Notes under the pieces: generated by a model | Told to the model about the DNA's origin: nothing | What the model saw: the letters and a program-made list of their open reading frames with translations, nothing else | The model's database searches: none | Part shown: piece after piece, positions 5,751 to 8,142 of the stretch | Layout of the letters: every line of letters starts with the position of its first letter | Numbering within the stretch: the stretch's first letter is position 1 | DNA from: Bacillota bacterium | GTDB taxonomy: Bacteria; Bacillota; Clostridia; DSM-8532 | NCBI GenBank assembly: GCA_023446675.1 | Contig: JAEXPO010000498.1 | Coordinates: forward strand, 1-8,142 | Direction: 5' to 3' | DNA length: 8,142 nucleotides | Position numbers and translations under genes: made by a program

Positions 5751-6794
5751 TTATTCCACCCGGATCTTGGTCCAGATATCGTTATAGATGGTTTTGTATT
5801 CGCCAAGATCAATATAGACATCACTCTTTTCCAGCACTTCCTCGGAAGGCCAGTAGGCGTCCATTTCAAAGATCTCGGGATTTTCCTCCCTCATCATGCG
5901 GATGGCTTCGGTATTGGGGCTGGTGTAGCCCACTTCCTGGGAGTTCTGGAAGGCAATATCCGGATCCAGCATGAAATTAATAAACATTTCGGCTTCCTTT
6001 TTGTGCTTGGCGCCTTTAGGAATAACCATGGCATCAAACCACACATTGGTGCCTTCCTTGGGGATGGCATAGTCTACATAGCTGAAATCCGCCTCATCCC
6101 AGTACAAATCCATGGGATCTCCCGAGTAGGTTACGCCCATAGCCGCATCGCCATTGGCAATCATCTCTTTGATTTCATCGCCGTAATACCCTAAAACCTT
6201 CTGTTGAAGAAGCAGGTTCTGTGCTTCAAGCAGCTGGGCATCGTCGGTGGAGTTCATGGAAAAGCCCAGCTTCTTGAGGGCGACCCCCATGGAATCACGG
6301 ACATCCTTTTTCATAATGACCTTGCCCTCGTATTTTTCATCCCACAGAATGTCCCAGCTTTCGACAGGATCGTCCACCAGGTTCTTATTGTAAAGAATGC
6401 CGATGGTTCCCCAGAAATAGGGTACGGAATACTCATTATTGGGATCATACTCCATGTTTTTAACTTTTTCGTCAATATACTTATAATTAGGAATATTGGA
6501 AAAGTCAAGCTTCTCCAGCATATCCTTTTTAATCATTTCCGAAATGGCATAGTCCGAGGGAAACACAAGGTCGTAATTGCTGCCACCGGCTTCCAGCCTG
6601 GAAAGCAATACCTCGTTGGTCTCATAATACTTGTAATTGACCGCGATACCCGTACGCTCCTCGAAAGCGTCGAGAAGGCTTTCGTCCATGTACTCTCCCC
6701 AGTTAAAAACATTAATGGTCACTTTGCTTCCGCAGCCGCCCAAAAACAGGACCGAGCATATAACGAGAAGCAGGGTAAGCAGGGGCTTTTTCAT
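5751..6794 (-). CDS. potD: Spermidine/putrescine-binding lipoprotein PotD
   Basis: A 347-residue extracytoplasmic solute-binding protein that should deliver polyamines to the PotBC permease. A lipoprotein signal peptide (MKKP, hydrophobic stretch, lipobox LGGC at 18-21) places the lipid on Cys21, anchoring it to the outer face of the membrane. The mature protein begins with VFNWGEY at 29-35, matching the YNWTEY start of E. coli PotD. Positions aligning with E. coli polyamine contacts are kept: Trp32, Tyr35, Tyr82, Asp164, Trp252, Asp254 and Tyr290. Two differ: Asp167 replaces Glu171, and Tyr223 replaces Trp229. The ATG overlaps the potC stop as ATGA, with AGGAGAGGAA upstream. Polyamine binding is well supported, but spermidine versus putrescine preference is not decided. 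Confidence 0.92.
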   Translation of the reverse strand: MKKPLLTLLLVICSVLFLGGCGSKVTINVFNWGEYMDESLLDAFEERTGIAVNYKYYETNEVLLSRLEAGGSNYDLVFPSDYAISEMIKKDMLEKLDFSNIPNYKYIDEKVKNMEYDPNNEYSVPYFWGTIGILYNKNLVDDPVESWDILWDEKYEGKVIMKKDVRDSMGVALKKLGFSMNSTDDAQLLEAQNLLLQQKVLGYYGDEIKEMIANGDAAMGVTYSGDPMDLYWDEADFSYVDYAIPKEGTNVWFDAMVIPKGAKHKKEAEMFINFMLDPDIAFQNSQEVGYTSPNTEAIRMMREENPEIFEMDAYWPSEEVLEKSDVYIDLGEYKTIYNDIWTKIRVE

Positions 6795-7570
6795 AATAGC
6801 AGTTCCTCTCCTTTTTCACTCTTTTTATTAATAACCAGCAGCAATACAACTACTGTGATGAACATAAGCGTGCTCAGTGCGTTGATGGTGGGCTTTACTC
6901 CCCTTTTCGCCATGGAGTAGATGAGAATGGACAAATTGGTGGTGTTGGTGCCCGCCGTAAAAAAGCTTATGACAAAATCGTCGATTGAAAGGGTAAAGGC
7001 CAGAAGGGCTCCGCTTAATATTCCCGGAGAAATTTCAGGCAGGATAACCTTTCTGAGAGCATAGGACGGTGTAGCTCCCAAGTCCATGGCTGCTTCCGCC
7101 ATATGACGGTTGAGCTGCCTGAGCTTGGGCAAAACCGCCAGGATGACAAAGGGCGTACTGAAAAGCACATGAGCTATGAGCATGGTTACAAAGCCCAGCT
7201 CAATGCGCATGAAGATAAAAAGTGTCATTAAGGCCACACCGGTGACAATATCCGGATTCAGCACCGGCAGGTTATTGAGGTTTAAAATAACATTCCGGCT
7301 CACTCTTTTCATGTTGTGAATGCCAATGGCCGTTACCGTACCCAGTACGGTTGAAATAACGGTGGACAGCACGGCAATGATAATGGTGTAATAAAGGGCC
7401 TCTTTAATCTGGCGGTCGTTGAAAAGATCCACATACCATCTTAGGGTAAAGCCACCCCACTGTCCCCTGGATTTTGAATTGTTAAAGGAAAAGACAATGA
7501 GCAAAAGGATGGGAGCATACAAAAAAACAAATATAATCCCCAGATAAATACGTTCCACCGCTTTTTTCAT
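6791..7570 (-). CDS. potC: Spermidine/putrescine ABC transporter permease PotC
   Basis: A 259-residue inner permease subunit of typical PotC length. Hydrophobic segments near residues 8-28, 60-82, 105-120, 126-148, 184-205 and 232-248 give the usual six membrane spans. The cytoplasmic EAA loop, which docks on the PotA ATPase, is EAAMDLG at 159-165 with the closing PG at 183-184. The SIDDFVISFF segment at about 195-204 is characteristic of PotC-type permeases. The ATG overlaps the potB stop as ATGA, and its GAGGAGGTCAGGAG site lies inside the end of potB, so the two permeases are translated together. It overlaps potD by 4 bases downstream. The ATPase PotA is not in the window and would be expected upstream. 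Confidence 0.94.
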   Translation of the reverse strand: MKKAVERIYLGIIFVFLYAPILLLIVFSFNNSKSRGQWGGFTLRWYVDLFNDRQIKEALYYTIIIAVLSTVISTVLGTVTAIGIHNMKRVSRNVILNLNNLPVLNPDIVTGVALMTLFIFMRIELGFVTMLIAHVLFSTPFVILAVLPKLRQLNRHMAEAAMDLGATPSYALRKVILPEISPGILSGALLAFTLSIDDFVISFFTAGTNTTNLSILIYSMAKRGVKPTINALSTLMFITVVVLLLVINKKSEKGEELLL

Positions 7571-8142
7571 TTGCTCCTGACCTCCTCTTCCGCAGCGGCC
7601 TGCCTGTCAATACGGGACATAACGGCCATAGAAATTAAAATAATGATCATCAGAATAATGGACAGGGACGATCCGAAATGCCAGTTTCGGTCCGACAAAA
7701 ACTGCTGCTCGATAAGATCCCCGATGAGCGGTGTTTTTCCTCCGCCTAAAAGCCCTGAGATAACAAAGGTGCTTACTCCGGGCAAAAAAACCATGGTAAT
7801 GCCCGAAACGACACCGGGCAGGCTTAGCGGCAGTATAACCCTTATAAAGGAAAGAACTTTGTTGGCCCCCAGATCGGCGGCAGCTTCAAGAATGTGCCCG
7901 TCAATTTTGCTTAATACCGTGTATATTGGAAGTACCATAAAGGGCAGAAAGTTATAGACCATGCCAAGAAGAACGGCACCTTCACCGGGCATAATTTCCA
8001 GCCGTGGAAGCCCTAAAAACTCCAGCATAAGGTTAATAAAGCCGTTGGGTGATAAAAGCGACATCCAGGCATAGGTTCGAAGAAGAAAATTCATCCACAT
8101 GGGGACAAGGAGAAACATGAGAAGCATATTCCTGTATTTGGG
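7567..8142 (-). CDS. potB: Spermidine/putrescine ABC transporter permease PotB (5' end missing)
   Basis: The C-terminal 191 residues of PotB are visible; the frame stays open to the window edge, reading PKYRN before the first internal Met at 8127, so that Met is not the true start. About 85-95 N-terminal residues should lie outside, judged from usual family length. The segment LLVPMWMNFLLRTYAWM is strongly PotB-like (E. coli: VPFWTNSLIRIYG). The EAA loop is EAAADLGANK, with the closing PG 24 residues after its first Glu, and is followed by GISTFVIS-like and LIGDLIEQQF segments matching PotB. It should form the transmembrane pore together with PotC. The TGA stop lies within the potC ATG. Confidence 0.93.
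   Translation of the reverse strand, partial: PKYRNMLLMFLLVPMWMNFLLRTYAWMSLLSPNGFINLMLEFLGLPRLEIMPGEGAVLLGMVYNFLPFMVLPIYTVLSKIDGHILEAAADLGANKVLSFIRVILPLSLPGVVSGITMVFLPGVSTFVISGLLGGGKTPLIGDLIEQQFLSDRNWHFGSSLSIILMIIILISMAVMSRIDRQAAAEEEVRSK

Noticed and set aside
6204..6920. Long plus-strand open frame (238 codons) opposite potD and the potC end
   Set aside because: It lies antisense to clearly recognisable PotD and PotC, gives a low-complexity protein with no family features, and is explained by the codon usage of the real genes.
1..8142. CRISPR array, insertion sequence, tRNA or rRNA, phage or defence genes
   Set aside because: I looked for spaced repeats, transposase motifs, terminal inverted repeats and cloverleaf-like segments and saw none; nearly all of the DNA is filled by recognisable core genes.

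Overview
This window reads as the chromosome of a low-to-moderate GC Gram-positive, most likely a member of the Clostridia (an inference). The evidence is a conserved Firmicutes gene block, Shine-Dalgarno sites close to AGGAGG before most genes, a lipoprotein-type solute-binding protein, and the Firmicutes-specific proteins RicT (PSP1 domain) and YaaR. Every gene I can support lies on the minus strand, so transcription runs from position 8142 down to 1.

Layout in reading order: (1) 8142-5751 holds the end of a spermidine/putrescine ABC transporter operon, potB (5' end outside the window), potC and potD. (2) 5747-4302 is a short-form Orn/Lys/Arg decarboxylase (YaaO/SpeA-like). (3) 4305-1172 is a housekeeping block: thymidylate kinase (tmk), YaaR, DNA polymerase III delta' (holB) and RicT. 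(4) 1171-947 is a structured non-coding stretch with several hairpins. (5) 946-113 is a TrmH/SpoU-family RNA 2'-O-methyltransferase. (6) 35-1 holds the first codons of another gene that runs out of the window.

The block from decarboxylase to ricT follows the Bacillus subtilis order yaaO-tmk-yaaQ-yaaR-holB-yaaT, but the yaaQ (darA) gene is missing between tmk and yaaR. The less expected part is upstream: potB/potC, potC/potD and decarboxylase/tmk each overlap by 4 bases, and potD is 3 bases from the decarboxylase. Polyamine uptake, polyamine synthesis and dTTP synthesis therefore appear to be joined in one translationally coupled operon. The overlap into tmk uses a TTG start.

I see no CRISPR array, insertion sequence, tRNA or rRNA, phage gene or defence system. 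This is mostly core-genome DNA. The points worth checking are the polyamine-tmk operon, the missing darA slot, and the structured intergenic stretch between ricT and the methyltransferase, which may be a dispersed repeat.
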